From the NCBI GenBank assembly GCA_934746785.1, contig CAKVFO010000004.1, positions 1-50,653 of the forward strand: a stretch of 50,653 nucleotides of DNA, in the 5' to 3' direction. Source of the stretch: an uncultured Clostridium sp. (GTDB lineage: Bacteria; Bacillota; Clostridia; Clostridiales; Clostridiaceae). The notes beneath the pieces are model-generated. The model was not told the origin of the DNA. It ran no database searches and was given only the letters and a program-made list of their open reading frames with translations. The position numbers were made by a program, and so were the translations under genes. Below are positions 8,493 through 17,168 of the stretch, piece after piece (the stretch's first letter is position 1; every line of letters begins with the position of its first letter).

Positions 8493-8506
8493 TTGCAGCG
8501 CTGCAA
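8493..8506. promoter_or_regulatory. 14-bp perfect palindrome upstream of aroB
   Basis: TTGCAGCGCTGCAA is unusually GC-rich for this intergenic DNA and lies 29 bases before the aroB start. It has no loop, which favours a protein-binding operator over a terminator. The regulator is unknown. Confidence 0.45.
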
Positions 8507-8534
8507 AAAAAGTAAAATAAATGTTAAAGGATGA

Positions 8535-9605
8535 GTGAAATTGGGAAGGAATTTATATGTTGATTTAGGTGAAAATAGTTATAATATAGTCATAGAAAAG
8601 GGTATGTTATCAAGAATAGGCGAGGAAATAAAGAAGCTTTATAATGGAGAAAAAGTATTCATTATAACTGATGAAAATGTTAATAATTATTATGGAGCTA
8701 AAGTAGAGAAATCATTACAAAATGTAGGTTTTAATACTAGAAAGTTAGTTTTGAAAGCAGGAGAGGAAACTAAGTCATTTAATACTCTTCCTACAATTTA
8801 TAATGAATTATTAGATTTTAAACTTACTAGAAAAGAACTAATTATAACTCTAGGTGGAGGGGTTATAGGTGACTTAGGAGGTTTTGCAGCTTCTTCATTT
8901 TTGAGAGGTGTACCTTTTATTCAAATTCCCACTTCATTATTAGCACAAGTAGATAGTTCTGTAGGTGGTAAGGTAGCAGTTGACTTAGAAAAAGGTAAAA
9001 ATCTAGTAGGAAGTTTTTATCAACCTAAAGCTGTTTTTATAGATCCAGAGGTTCTAAATACATTACCTGAAAAATTCTATAAAGATGGTATGGGTGAAGT
9101 AATTAAATATGGATGTATAAAGGATAGAGAATTATTTAATAAGCTTGCTTTATTAAAGAATAGAGATGAATTAATGGAACATATAGAAGATATAGTCTAT
9201 ACATGCTGTAACATAAAGAGACTAGTTGTAGAAAAAGATGAAAAAGATTTAGGGGAAAGAATGCTTTTAAACTTTGGCCATACATTAGGCCATGCAATTG
9301 AAACTTTCTACAATTATAAAGGATATAGTCATGGTGAAGCTGTAGCTGTAGGAATGTACAATATAACTTTAGAGAGCGAGGAACTAGGTATAACTGAAAA
9401 GGGAACTGCACAAAAGATAAAAGATATATTAGTTAATTACGGATTACCATATGAAATGAAGATTAGTGATAATGAGGCAATAGTAAATACAATAGCTTTA
9501 GATAAGAAAAATTTAGGATCAGTATTAAAAGTAATACTACTTAAATCAATTGGAGACAGTATTATATATAGTACAAAACCAGATTTTTTTAAGGTGGTGA
9601 AATAA
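8535..9605 (+). CDS. aroB: 3-dehydroquinate synthase
   Basis: Second step of the shikimate pathway: converts DAHP to 3-dehydroquinate using NAD and a divalent metal, in the cytoplasm. The 356 residues match the family. The NAD-binding stretch GGGVIGDLGGFAAS, the segment QIPTSLLAQVDSSVGGK and the metal-binding HTLGHAIE and HGEAVAVGM motifs are all present. It starts with GTG at 8535 behind aaagga. It is the first gene of the aromatic operon, and its stop (9603-9605) directly abuts the aroA start. Upstream are the dispersed element and a 14-bp palindrome. Confidence 0.95.
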   Translation: MKLGRNLYVDLGENSYNIVIEKGMLSRIGEEIKKLYNGEKVFIITDENVNNYYGAKVEKSLQNVGFNTRKLVLKAGEETKSFNTLPTIYNELLDFKLTRKELIITLGGGVIGDLGGFAASSFLRGVPFIQIPTSLLAQVDSSVGGKVAVDLEKGKNLVGSFYQPKAVFIDPEVLNTLPEKFYKDGMGEVIKYGCIKDRELFNKLALLKNRDELMEHIEDIVYTCCNIKRLVVEKDEKDLGERMLLNFGHTLGHAIETFYNYKGYSHGEAVAVGMYNITLESEELGITEKGTAQKIKDILVNYGLPYEMKISDNEAIVNTIALDKKNLGSVLKVILLKSIGDSIIYSTKPDFFKVVK

Positions 9606-10907
9606 GTGACAAGTTTAAGAATTAAACCAGGTAAATTAGAAGGAAATGTGAAAATACCACCTTCTAAGAGTATGGCTCATAGAGCTGTTATATGTGCAGC
9701 TTTAAGTGATGGAATAAGTAAAATAAGTAATGTGGAATTTTCAGATGATATAATAGCTACAGTTAATGCAATGAGGGCATTAGGGGCTATTATTAATGAA
9801 GAAGGTGATCATCTTGAAGTTAAAGGTGTAAATTTTAAAAACATTATTCCTACAAGAGAATTTGAGAGAGTTGTAGATTGTAATGAATCTGGTTCAACAT
9901 TAAGATTTCTTATACCAGTTTTTTTAGTATTTGAGGGAGTAACAAGATTTATAGGAAGAGGAAACCTTGGAAAAAGACCATTAGATACATATTATAATAT
10001 TTTCGATAAACAAAATATAGAGTATCAATATAAAGAAGGTGAACTTGACCTTTTAATTTCAGGAATGTTAAAGCCAGGTGAATTTAAGGTTAGAGGAGAT
10101 ATAAGTTCTCAGTTTATAACTGGACTTCTATTTGCACTTCCACTTTTAGATGGAGATTCAAAGATAATTATAACAACTGAATTTGAATCTAAAGGGTATA
10201 TAGATTTAACGTTATCAGCTATGAGAGATTTTGGTATAGACATTATAAATAATGATTATAAAGAATTCATAATTAAAGGTAATCAAAACTATATTGCAAG
10301 AGATTATAGGGTTGAAGGTGATTACTCTCAAGGGGCATTTTTCTTAGTAGCTGATGCTTTAAAATCAGATGTAAATATTTTAGATTTAAAGGAAAACTCT
10401 CTTCAAGGAGATAGAGAAGTAATAGATATACTTAAAAGAATGGGGATGAAAATAGAAAGAGACAATAATAGTATAAGAGGAAAGATTGAAGGTCAGCTTA
10501 AGTCTACAGTTATTGATGGAGCTCAATGTCCAGATATCATCCCAGTATTAGCATTAGCAGCATCATTAAGTGATGGAAAAACAGAAATTATAAATGCTGA
10601 AAGATTGAGAATAAAAGAATGTGATAGATTAAGTGCAGTTACTTCTGAATTAAATAAATTAGGGGCTAAAATCGAAGAAAAGCAAGATGGATTAGTAATT
10701 GAAGGTGTTAAAAGCTTTAAAGGAAATGTAGAAGTATGGAGTCATAAAGATCATAGAATTGCAATGACTTTAGCAATAGCATCGACAATGTGTGATGAAG
10801 AAATAATTTTAAAGGATTATGAATGTGTATCTAAATCATATCCTGATTTCTTTGATGATTTTAAACAATTAGGAGGAACTTTTAATGAGTGCAGTTTGGG
10901 GAAATAA
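9606..10907 (+). CDS. aroA: 5-enolpyruvylshikimate-3-phosphate synthase
   Basis: Transfers the enolpyruvyl group of phosphoenolpyruvate to shikimate-3-phosphate, the sixth shikimate step. It has 433 residues, the normal size. Signature segments are PPSKSMAHRA (19-27, with catalytic Lys21), ESGSTLRFLIP, GDISSQFITGLL, PDIIPVLAL and RLRIKECDRL. The start is GTG 9606, directly after the aroB stop, with aaggtgg inside the end of aroB as ribosome site, so translation is probably coupled. The last 23 bases overlap the start of aroC in another frame. Whether it is a glyphosate-sensitive or tolerant form cannot be judged safely from motifs alone. Confidence 0.95.
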   Translation: MTSLRIKPGKLEGNVKIPPSKSMAHRAVICAALSDGISKISNVEFSDDIIATVNAMRALGAIINEEGDHLEVKGVNFKNIIPTREFERVVDCNESGSTLRFLIPVFLVFEGVTRFIGRGNLGKRPLDTYYNIFDKQNIEYQYKEGELDLLISGMLKPGEFKVRGDISSQFITGLLFALPLLDGDSKIIITTEFESKGYIDLTLSAMRDFGIDIINNDYKEFIIKGNQNYIARDYRVEGDYSQGAFFLVADALKSDVNILDLKENSLQGDREVIDILKRMGMKIERDNNSIRGKIEGQLKSTVIDGAQCPDIIPVLALAASLSDGKTEIINAERLRIKECDRLSAVTSELNKLGAKIEEKQDGLVIEGVKSFKGNVEVWSHKDHRIAMTLAIASTMCDEEIILKDYECVSKSYPDFFDDFKQLGGTFNECSLGK

Positions 10908-11982
10908 TTTAAAGGTATCTATATTTGGTGAATCTCATGGAGGAGCTATTGGAATTAATATTGATGGGCTTCCAGCTGGAATTGAACTTGATTTAGAGGC
11001 TATAGATAAAGAAATGAAGAGAAGAGCACCAGGAAGAAATAATTTATCTACAGCACGTAAGGAAGGTGATGTTCCTGAAATAGTTAGCGGATTTTTTGAA
11101 GGAAGAACTACAGGAACACCATTATGTGCAATTATAAGAAATAGTGATACAAGGTCTAAGGATTATGGAAAACTTAAAGATTTAATGAGACCAGGACACG
11201 CAGATTATACTGGAAAGATAAGATACGGCGGATTTAATGACTATAGAGGCGGAGGACACTTTTCAGGAAGAATAACAGCTCCATTAGTCTTTGCAGGAGC
11301 TGTATGTAAGCAAGTTCTAGCATTAAAGGGAATACAAATTGGAGCTCATATAAAAAGTATAAAATCAGAAGAAGACAAAGCTTTTGATTACACTGATATA
11401 TCAAAGGAAACTTTAATGGCTTTAAACGATATGGAATTTCCTTTACTTGATAAAAGTAAAGAAGAATCAATGAGAGAAGTAATTATTAGAGCTAAAAAGG
11501 AAGGAGATTCGGTAGGAGGAACTATAGAATGTGCTATAGCAGGAGTTGAACCTGGAATAGGAAATCCATTCTTTGATTCTGTTGAATCTACATTATCTCA
11601 TTTACTATTCTCAGTGCCAGCAGTAAAAGGTATAGAATTTGGTTTGGGGTTTGATTTGACTGAGATGTATGGTTCAGAAAGTAATGATGATTATTATTAC
11701 AATGATAATAATGAAGTTAAAACTAAAACTAACAATAATGGAGGAATACTTGGAGGCATAACAAATGGTATGCCTATAGTATTTAAGACAGCTATAAAAC
11801 CTACACCATCAATAAGTAAAAAACAAAAAACTATTAATGTAGAAACTAAAGAAAATGATGAACTTGTAATCGAAGGACGACACGATCCATGTATAGTTCA
11901 AAGAGCAGTACCTGTGATAGAAGCAGTTGCAGCAATAGGAATTCTTGATTTATTGAAGGAGAGATACGGATGGCAGATTTAA
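10885..11982 (+). CDS. aroC: Chorismate synthase
   Basis: Makes chorismate from EPSP by trans-elimination of phosphate, needing reduced FMN. The 365 residues carry the family signatures GESHGGAIGI near the N-terminus, RPGHADYTGKIRYG and GGGHFSGRITAP in the middle, and GRHDPCIVQRAVP near the C-terminus. ATG 10885 is preceded by aggaggaa inside aroA. A low-complexity Asn/Asp/Tyr-rich stretch (about 263-277, YYYNDNNEVKTKTNNN) sits in a surface loop position. No flavin reductase domain is fused, so a separate reductase is needed. The end overlaps the pheA start by 13 bases. Confidence 0.96.
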   Translation: MSAVWGNNLKVSIFGESHGGAIGINIDGLPAGIELDLEAIDKEMKRRAPGRNNLSTARKEGDVPEIVSGFFEGRTTGTPLCAIIRNSDTRSKDYGKLKDLMRPGHADYTGKIRYGGFNDYRGGGHFSGRITAPLVFAGAVCKQVLALKGIQIGAHIKSIKSEEDKAFDYTDISKETLMALNDMEFPLLDKSKEESMREVIIRAKKEGDSVGGTIECAIAGVEPGIGNPFFDSVESTLSHLLFSVPAVKGIEFGLGFDLTEMYGSESNDDYYYNDNNEVKTKTNNNGGILGGITNGMPIVFKTAIKPTPSISKKQKTINVETKENDELVIEGRHDPCIVQRAVPVIEAVAAIGILDLLKERYGWQI

Positions 11983-13109
11983 GTGATTACAGAAAAGAGA
12001 TAGATGAGTTAGATAAAGAGTTAGTAAATCTTTTTGAAAGACGTATGAATGTTGTTAAAAAGGTTGCTCAATATAAAAAGGATAATAACTTACAAGTATT
12101 TCATAAAGATAGGGAAAATATTGTGTTTGAAAAAGCAGTTGCGTGTTTAAAGGATAAGAGTTATACAGATGAAGTTATAAAATTTATTAATGCAACAATG
12201 GAGATAGGAAAAGGTGTTCAAAAGAGAATAATTGATGATACTAAAAAGCTTGCAGACATAAATATAAAAAGAGAAGAAATTGATTTTACTAAGAAGATAG
12301 GATATGCAGGGGTAGCTGGATCTTTTACAGAAGAAGGAGCTATAAAGTTCTTTGGACAAGATAGTAATAGAACTTCTTATGAAGATTTTGAAGATGTATG
12401 TATAGCATTAAAAAATGGAGAAGTTGATTATGGAGTTCTTCCAATAGAGAATTCTTCAGCAGGAGCAGTTGCAGATACTTATGATCTTTTAATAAAATAT
12501 GGATTATTTATAGTAGGAGAAGAATGCATTAAGATTCAACAAAATTTAGTTGGAATTAATGGTGCTAAATTAAAAGATATTAAAGAAATATATTCTCATG
12601 CACAAGGCATAAGACAATGTAGCGAGTTCTTAAAACAAAATAAAGAATGGATATTGATTCCTTATCATAATACAGCTGTAAGTGCTAAATATGTTAAGGA
12701 ACTTAACGATAAGAGTAAGGCAGCTATAGCAAGTAAAAGTGCTGCAAAGATATATGGATTAAATATTATAGAAGAAGGAATAAATAATCAAAAGGATAAT
12801 TATACGAGATTTGTAATTATATCAAAGGAACCTAAAGTTACTAAAGATGCAGATAAAGTAAGTGTAGTATTTTCTCTTGAAGATGAAGCAGGTACATTAT
12901 ATAGATTATTAAGCCATTTTGCAGAAAATAATATAAATATGATAAAAATAGAATCAAGACCTATGAAGAGTGAATCTTGGAAATATTTCCTATATGTAGC
13001 TTTTGAAGGTGATATAGCAAGTGAAGAAGTAAAGAATGCTTTAAGACTTATAGAACAGAATTCAGCATACTTCATGTTATTAGGGGCTTATAAGAAAAAT
13101 ATAGATTAA
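11970..13109 (+). CDS. pheA: Bifunctional chorismate mutase/prephenate dehydratase (P-protein)
   Basis: Converts chorismate to prephenate and then to phenylpyruvate for phenylalanine. Three domains are visible in 379 residues. An AroQ-type mutase helix bundle comes first (about 5-90, YRKEIDELDKELVNLFERRM). The dehydratase follows (about 107-280, GYAGVAGSFTEEGA and the TRF motif in NYTRFVIIS). An ACT regulatory domain (about 292-375) carries the ESRP motif that binds phenylalanine in this family. Feedback inhibition by phenylalanine is therefore expected. ATG 11970 lies inside the end of aroC behind aaggaga. Confidence 0.95.
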   Translation: MADLSDYRKEIDELDKELVNLFERRMNVVKKVAQYKKDNNLQVFHKDRENIVFEKAVACLKDKSYTDEVIKFINATMEIGKGVQKRIIDDTKKLADINIKREEIDFTKKIGYAGVAGSFTEEGAIKFFGQDSNRTSYEDFEDVCIALKNGEVDYGVLPIENSSAGAVADTYDLLIKYGLFIVGEECIKIQQNLVGINGAKLKDIKEIYSHAQGIRQCSEFLKQNKEWILIPYHNTAVSAKYVKELNDKSKAAIASKSAAKIYGLNIIEEGINNQKDNYTRFVIISKEPKVTKDADKVSVVFSLEDEAGTLYRLLSHFAENNINMIKIESRPMKSESWKYFLYVAFEGDIASEEVKNALRLIEQNSAYFMLLGAYKKNID

Positions 13110-13127
13110 ATTTTTAGGAGGATGTTT

Positions 13128-13937
13128 ATGGACTTTTTCGGAGTTGTAGGTGAAAAGCTTCCACATACACTTTCACCTGAAATAAATAAAAGAATATTTG
13201 AACTTATAGATGTAGAAGCAGCTTATAAAATTTTTGAAATTTCAAAAGAGGATATATCTAAGCTAGGAGAATCACTTAAGTTGTTGAATATAAGGGGTGT
13301 TAATGTTACTATTCCTTATAAAGAAGTTGTTATGAAACAGTTAGATTATATATCAAAGGAAGCAATGGATATAGGAGCAGTAAATACTATTTTTCTTGAG
13401 GATGGAAAATTAAAAGGATATAACAGTGATTATTTTGGTTTTAAAAAGACTCTTGAGATTAACAATATAAAAGTAAAAGACAAAATTTGCGTTGTATTAG
13501 GTACAGGTGGAGCTTCAAAAGCTTTAATAACTTGTTTAAAGGATAGCGAGGTAAAGGATTTATATGTTGTTACTAGAGATAAAAACAAAGAAAATAATAT
13601 AAGTTCTGATATTAAACTAATAGACTATACAGACTTAGAAAGTATAAAAGGAGATGTTATTGTTAATGCAACTCCAGTTGGGATGTATCCTAACGTGGGT
13701 AAATCACCAGTATCTAAAGAAATTATAGATAACTTTGATACTCTTGTTGATATAGTATATAATCCTAAGTTAACCGAATTTTTAAAAATTGGAAGAGAGT
13801 TAGGAAAGAAAGTTTGTGGCGGATTATATATGTTGGTAGGACAAGCGGTTAAGTCTGAAGAGATATGGCATAAGAGAGATATAGACCTAGACGTTCTAAA
13901 TAGAATTTATAAAGAATTAGAAAATAGATTTGAATAG
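13128..13937 (+). CDS. aroE: Shikimate dehydrogenase
   Basis: Reduces 3-dehydroshikimate to shikimate with NADPH. Family signatures are GEKLPHTLSP (substrate binding), VTIPYKE with the catalytic Lys, GAVNTIF, YFGF, the nucleotide-binding GTGGASKA and NATPVGMYPN. I chose ATG 13128: the ribosome site aggagg (13116-13121) lies six bases before it, whereas the in-frame ATG at 13122 touches the ribosome site directly. The product is 269 residues. It sits 18 bases after pheA and 12 before aroK in the aro operon. Confidence 0.95.
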   Translation: MDFFGVVGEKLPHTLSPEINKRIFELIDVEAAYKIFEISKEDISKLGESLKLLNIRGVNVTIPYKEVVMKQLDYISKEAMDIGAVNTIFLEDGKLKGYNSDYFGFKKTLEINNIKVKDKICVVLGTGGASKALITCLKDSEVKDLYVVTRDKNKENNISSDIKLIDYTDLESIKGDVIVNATPVGMYPNVGKSPVSKEIIDNFDTLVDIVYNPKLTEFLKIGRELGKKVCGGLYMLVGQAVKSEEIWHKRDIDLDVLNRIYKELENRFE

Positions 13938-13949
13938 AGGGGAATATGG

Positions 13950-14453
13950 GTGAAAACAAACGTTGTATTAATAGGTATGCCTGGATGTGGAAAGAGTACC
14001 ATAGGTGAGATAATTGCTAAAGATTTGAACTATGATTTTTATGATATGGATGTATATATTGAAGAAATAGCAGGGAAGAGTATACCAGAGATTTTTCAAG
14101 AAGGAGAAAGTACTTTTAGAGAATGGGAAACTAGAGCCTGTAAGGAATTATCTAAAAAACATAATATGATAATAGCATCAGGAGGCGGAGTAGTAAAAAA
14201 ATCTATAAATATGGAAATTATGAAAGAAAAGAGTATAATTGTATTTATAGACCGTCCTGCAGAAGAAATAATCAAAGATGTAAATGTAAGTACTAGACCA
14301 CTCTTGAAAGATGGAGTAGATAAGGTATATGACTTATATAAAGAAAGATATGAGCTTTATAAAAAAGCAGCTGATGTTATAGTAATTAATAAAGGGTTAA
14401 TAGAAGAAGTAATTGAGTCTTGTAAAAAAGCAATAATAAAACTTCTTCATTAA
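13950..14453 (+). CDS. aroK: Shikimate kinase
   Basis: Phosphorylates shikimate at the 3-hydroxyl with ATP. The 167-residue protein has a Walker A loop GMPGCGKST (9-17), the shikimate-binding Asp in FYDMDVYIEE, FREWE, the GGGVV loop (about 77-81) and the lid arginine in STRPLL. It starts at GTG 13950 after agagggga. An out-of-frame ATG at 13946 is not used. It is the sixth gene of the aro operon. The 62-base gap to aroF is the largest inside the operon and has no clear terminator. Confidence 0.94.
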   Translation: MKTNVVLIGMPGCGKSTIGEIIAKDLNYDFYDMDVYIEEIAGKSIPEIFQEGESTFREWETRACKELSKKHNMIIASGGGVVKKSINMEIMKEKSIIVFIDRPAEEIIKDVNVSTRPLLKDGVDKVYDLYKERYELYKKAADVIVINKGLIEEVIESCKKAIIKLLH

Positions 14454-14515
14454 TATATAAAAATAGTAGTACAGTAGGATAGAAAAAATTTTTGATTAGT
14501 ACAGGAGGATATGAA

Positions 14516-15529
14516 ATGATTATTGTTATGAACAGAAAATGTGAGGAAGCGCAAGTAAATAAAGTAGTAGATTTAGTTCAATCTAAAGGGTTAAGAACGA
14601 ATCTTGTAAATGGAGTAAATAATTGTATTGTAGGCTGCATTGGAAATATAGCATCATTAGATAAAGAAGAAATTTTAAGAATTGATGGTGTTGAAGAAGT
14701 ATTGAAAGTTAAGGAACCATTCAAAAAAGCTAATAAGATGTTTCATCCAGAACCAACAGTTGTTGATGTTTTAGGTTCAAAAGTTGGAGGAAAACATTTG
14801 GGAATAATAGCAGGGCCTTGTTCAGTAGAAAATGAAGAACAAATAATTAAGGTAGCTAAAAGTGTAAAAGCATCAGGGGCTAACTTTTTAAGAGGTGGTG
14901 CTTTTAAACCAAGAACTTCACCTTATTCTTTTCAAGGATTAGAACTTGAAGGGCTTAGGTTATTAGAGTTAGCTAAAAAAGAAACAGGACTTCCAATAGT
15001 TACTGAGCTTATGTCGACTGATTATTTAGATGAATTTGTTGAAAGAGTTGATGTGATTCAAATTGGTGCAAGAAATATGCAAAACTTTGATTTGCTAAAA
15101 CAAATAGGTAAAACTAATAAACCAATTCTCCTAAAGAGAGGTATGTCTGCAAGTATTGAAGAATGGTTAATGTCAGCGGAATACATAATGGCTGGTGGAA
15201 ATGAAAATGTTATTTTATGTGAAAGAGGAATAAGAACATTTGAAACATACACAAGAAATACATTAGATTTAAGTGCAATACCAGTTATAAAGAAGTTATC
15301 ACATTTACCAATAATAATAGATCCAAGTCATGCAACAGGATATAGAGATTTAGTTGAACCTTTAGCTAAAGCAGCTATTGTAGCTGGGGCTGATGGTATT
15401 ATGGTAGAAGTTCATAATGATCCAGAACATGCATTATGCGATGGTCAACAGTCAATAAAACCAGAAAACTTCAAATCATTAATGGATAAAATTAAAGTAT
15501 TAGGTGATTTAGAAGGTAAAGAAATTTAG
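14516..15529 (+). CDS. aroF: DAHP synthase, type I-beta with N-terminal regulatory domain
   Basis: Catalyses the first shikimate step: phosphoenolpyruvate plus erythrose-4-phosphate to DAHP. An N-terminal ferredoxin-like domain (about 1-65, starting MIIVMNRKCEEAQ) precedes the TIM barrel. That domain mediates feedback control by tyrosine/phenylalanine in the Thermotoga-type enzymes. Barrel signatures are GPCSVENEEQ, GAFKPRTSPYSFQG, GARNMQNFDLL, PILLKRG, DPSHATG and EVHNDPEHA. ATG 14516 lies seven bases after aggagg (14503-14508). A TTG further upstream (14492) has no ribosome site and was not used. It is 337 residues long. Placing step 1 late in the operon next to tyrA is common in Firmicutes. 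Confidence 0.95.
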   Translation: MIIVMNRKCEEAQVNKVVDLVQSKGLRTNLVNGVNNCIVGCIGNIASLDKEEILRIDGVEEVLKVKEPFKKANKMFHPEPTVVDVLGSKVGGKHLGIIAGPCSVENEEQIIKVAKSVKASGANFLRGGAFKPRTSPYSFQGLELEGLRLLELAKKETGLPIVTELMSTDYLDEFVERVDVIQIGARNMQNFDLLKQIGKTNKPILLKRGMSASIEEWLMSAEYIMAGGNENVILCERGIRTFETYTRNTLDLSAIPVIKKLSHLPIIIDPSHATGYRDLVEPLAKAAIVAGADGIMVEVHNDPEHALCDGQQSIKPENFKSLMDKIKVLGDLEGKEI

Positions 15530-15543
15530 GGGGAAATTCACCA

Positions 15544-16377
15544 ATGAATATTGTTATAGTAGGTCTTGGAGTCGTTGGTGGTTCATTTGCAATGGCTCTC
15601 AATAAAGCTGGATATGAAAATGTTTATGGAATTGATGTTAACATGGAAACAATAAAAAAGGCTAAGAATTTAGGAATAATAAAAGAGGGAAGTACAGAAG
15701 GTAAAGACTTACTTGGTAAGGCAGACATCACTATTATTTCTATATATCCAAAGTTAGTAATTGATTTTATTAAAAATAATAAGAATTATTTTAAAAAAGG
15801 TTCTATAGTTACAGATGCTACAGGAATTAAGTGTATGTTTATTAATGAAGTCAAAAAGATAATACCTGATGATGTTGATTTTGTATTTGGTCATCCGATG
15901 GCCGGTAGAGAAAAGAAAGGAATTGATTTCGCAACAGATAAGGTATTCAAAAATGCAAATTATATAATTACACCTATAGAATCTAATAAAGAAGAAAATA
16001 TAAAGAAGATTGAAGAGTTAGCATTAAGTATAGGATTTAAAAAAGTAAGAAGAATATCTCCTGAATATCATGATGAGATGATAGGATTTACATCACAGCT
16101 CCCACATGCAATAGCAGTTGCATTGATTAATAGCGATGAAGAGGGAAGAGATACTGGAAGTTTCATTGGTGATAGTTATAGAGATTTAACGCGTATAGCT
16201 AATATAAATGAAGAGCTTTGGAGTGAACTTTTCTTAGGAAATAAGAATAATCTTCTTAAGGTTTTAAATAATTTTGAAATTCAGCTTGATTTAATTAAGA
16301 AAGCTATTTATGAAGACGATAAAGAAAAATTAATGGAGTTTTTTAGAAAGTCTACAAAGAGAAGAGAGCAGCTTTAA
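15544..16377 (+). CDS. tyrA: Prephenate dehydrogenase
   Basis: Oxidatively decarboxylates prephenate to 4-hydroxyphenylpyruvate for tyrosine synthesis. The NAD-binding loop is GLGVVGG (7-13). Later signatures are GHPMAGREKKG and the helical SPEYHDEMIGFTSQLPH with its conserved His. At 277 residues it has only the catalytic part and no C-terminal ACT domain, so feedback may rest on PheA and AroF. ATG 15544 follows a gggga ribosome site, 14 bases after aroF. It is the last gene of the operon, and a terminator follows at 16417. Confidence 0.93.
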   Translation: MNIVIVGLGVVGGSFAMALNKAGYENVYGIDVNMETIKKAKNLGIIKEGSTEGKDLLGKADITIISIYPKLVIDFIKNNKNYFKKGSIVTDATGIKCMFINEVKKIIPDDVDFVFGHPMAGREKKGIDFATDKVFKNANYIITPIESNKEENIKKIEELALSIGFKKVRRISPEYHDEMIGFTSQLPHAIAVALINSDEEGRDTGSFIGDSYRDLTRIANINEELWSELFLGNKNNLLKVLNNFEIQLDLIKKAIYEDDKEKLMEFFRKSTKRREQL

Positions 16378-16416
16378 AGTAAGGCTGTATTATTAAATAA
16401 TAAGCTATTTTTAAAT

Positions 16417-16466
16417 AGGTGAACGTCCTTTAAAATTTATATTTTTATAGGGATGTTCACCTTTTA
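16417..16466. terminator. Bidirectional terminator between tyrA and the CYTH gene
   Basis: Stem aggtgaacgtcct (16417-16429) pairs with gggatgttcacct (about 16449-16462), with a T-rich flank on each strand. It serves two convergent genes. Confidence 0.75.
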
Positions 16467-16487
16467 TATTACTGTAAAGACCGTAGT

Positions 16488-17030
16488 CTATTTATTTTCT
16501 TCAATTAATTGATATATAGTTTTTGAAGTTGTATCTTCCATAGTATATCCAAGAAGTTTAACTATTTCTTCGAGTTTTTCTTCTGAATCTGTTTCAATTT
16601 CTATATAAGGAAAAGGACAGAAAGAAGTATCATTTATGTCTATTTCAACTAAACTGTCGTTAATTTCATAACTTTCTCTATATTTATTAATAGATTCTTT
16701 TAAAATTAATCCTAATGAAGTAAAAATACCTTCACCTGCATTTTTATCTTCAATAATAGTTTCATTTTCTTCCATCTCTTTAAACTTACCTTGAGAAAGC
16801 ATTTTTTTAGTGGTCATGTAATAAACTATTTTCTTATTAAGTAAATCATCAATTGTTCGTATTCTAGCATATCCTTTTTGTGCTAGAAGGCGTCCATCTT
16901 CAAAGTCATAGATATCATTTACTTGGTTTTCTTCTTTAACTTTTTTAGCTCCATTTTCTATAAGAACATTTCTTATATGAGCAACATCAATTTTTATTAT
17001 TCTTGTTTCCAACTCTTTCATAATATTCAT
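16488..17030 (-). CDS. CYTH domain protein (class IV adenylate cyclase-like)
   Basis: A 180-residue single-domain protein. CYTH proteins are tunnel-shaped enzymes that bind triphosphates; members include class IV adenylate cyclases, thiamine triphosphatases and inorganic triphosphatases. The diagnostic N-terminal ExExK appears as E6-L-E8-T-R10, with Arg in place of Lys. Basic residues needed for phosphate binding follow (ARIRTI, YYMTTKK), and the late acidic strand reads SLVEIDIND and YIEIETD. The real reaction cannot be told from sequence; polyphosphate or nucleoside triphosphate cleavage is as likely as cAMP production. Either ATG 17030 (two bases after aggag) or ATG 17021 (11 bases after it) could be the start. 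Confidence 0.75.
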   Translation of the reverse strand: MNIMKELETRIIKIDVAHIRNVLIENGAKKVKEENQVNDIYDFEDGRLLAQKGYARIRTIDDLLNKKIVYYMTTKKMLSQGKFKEMEENETIIEDKNAGEGIFTSLGLILKESINKYRESYEINDSLVEIDINDTSFCPFPYIEIETDSEEKLEEIVKLLGYTMEDTTSKTIYQLIEENK

Positions 17031-17168
17031 CTCTCCTAAGTCGTAACATATGTTAAAATTATTATAACATAGTTATAGCTATTTGAAGTAATTTAACTTT
17101 TAATTAGGAAAAACTATTAGTATAATATAACTAAAGTATAAAATGTTACAAGACAGGAGGAAGATTAA

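Noticed and set aside
8403..8534. Possible T-box or known riboswitch before aroB
   Set aside because: No T-box core (GGTGGTACC type) and no terminator after it; only the repeat and a palindrome are present.
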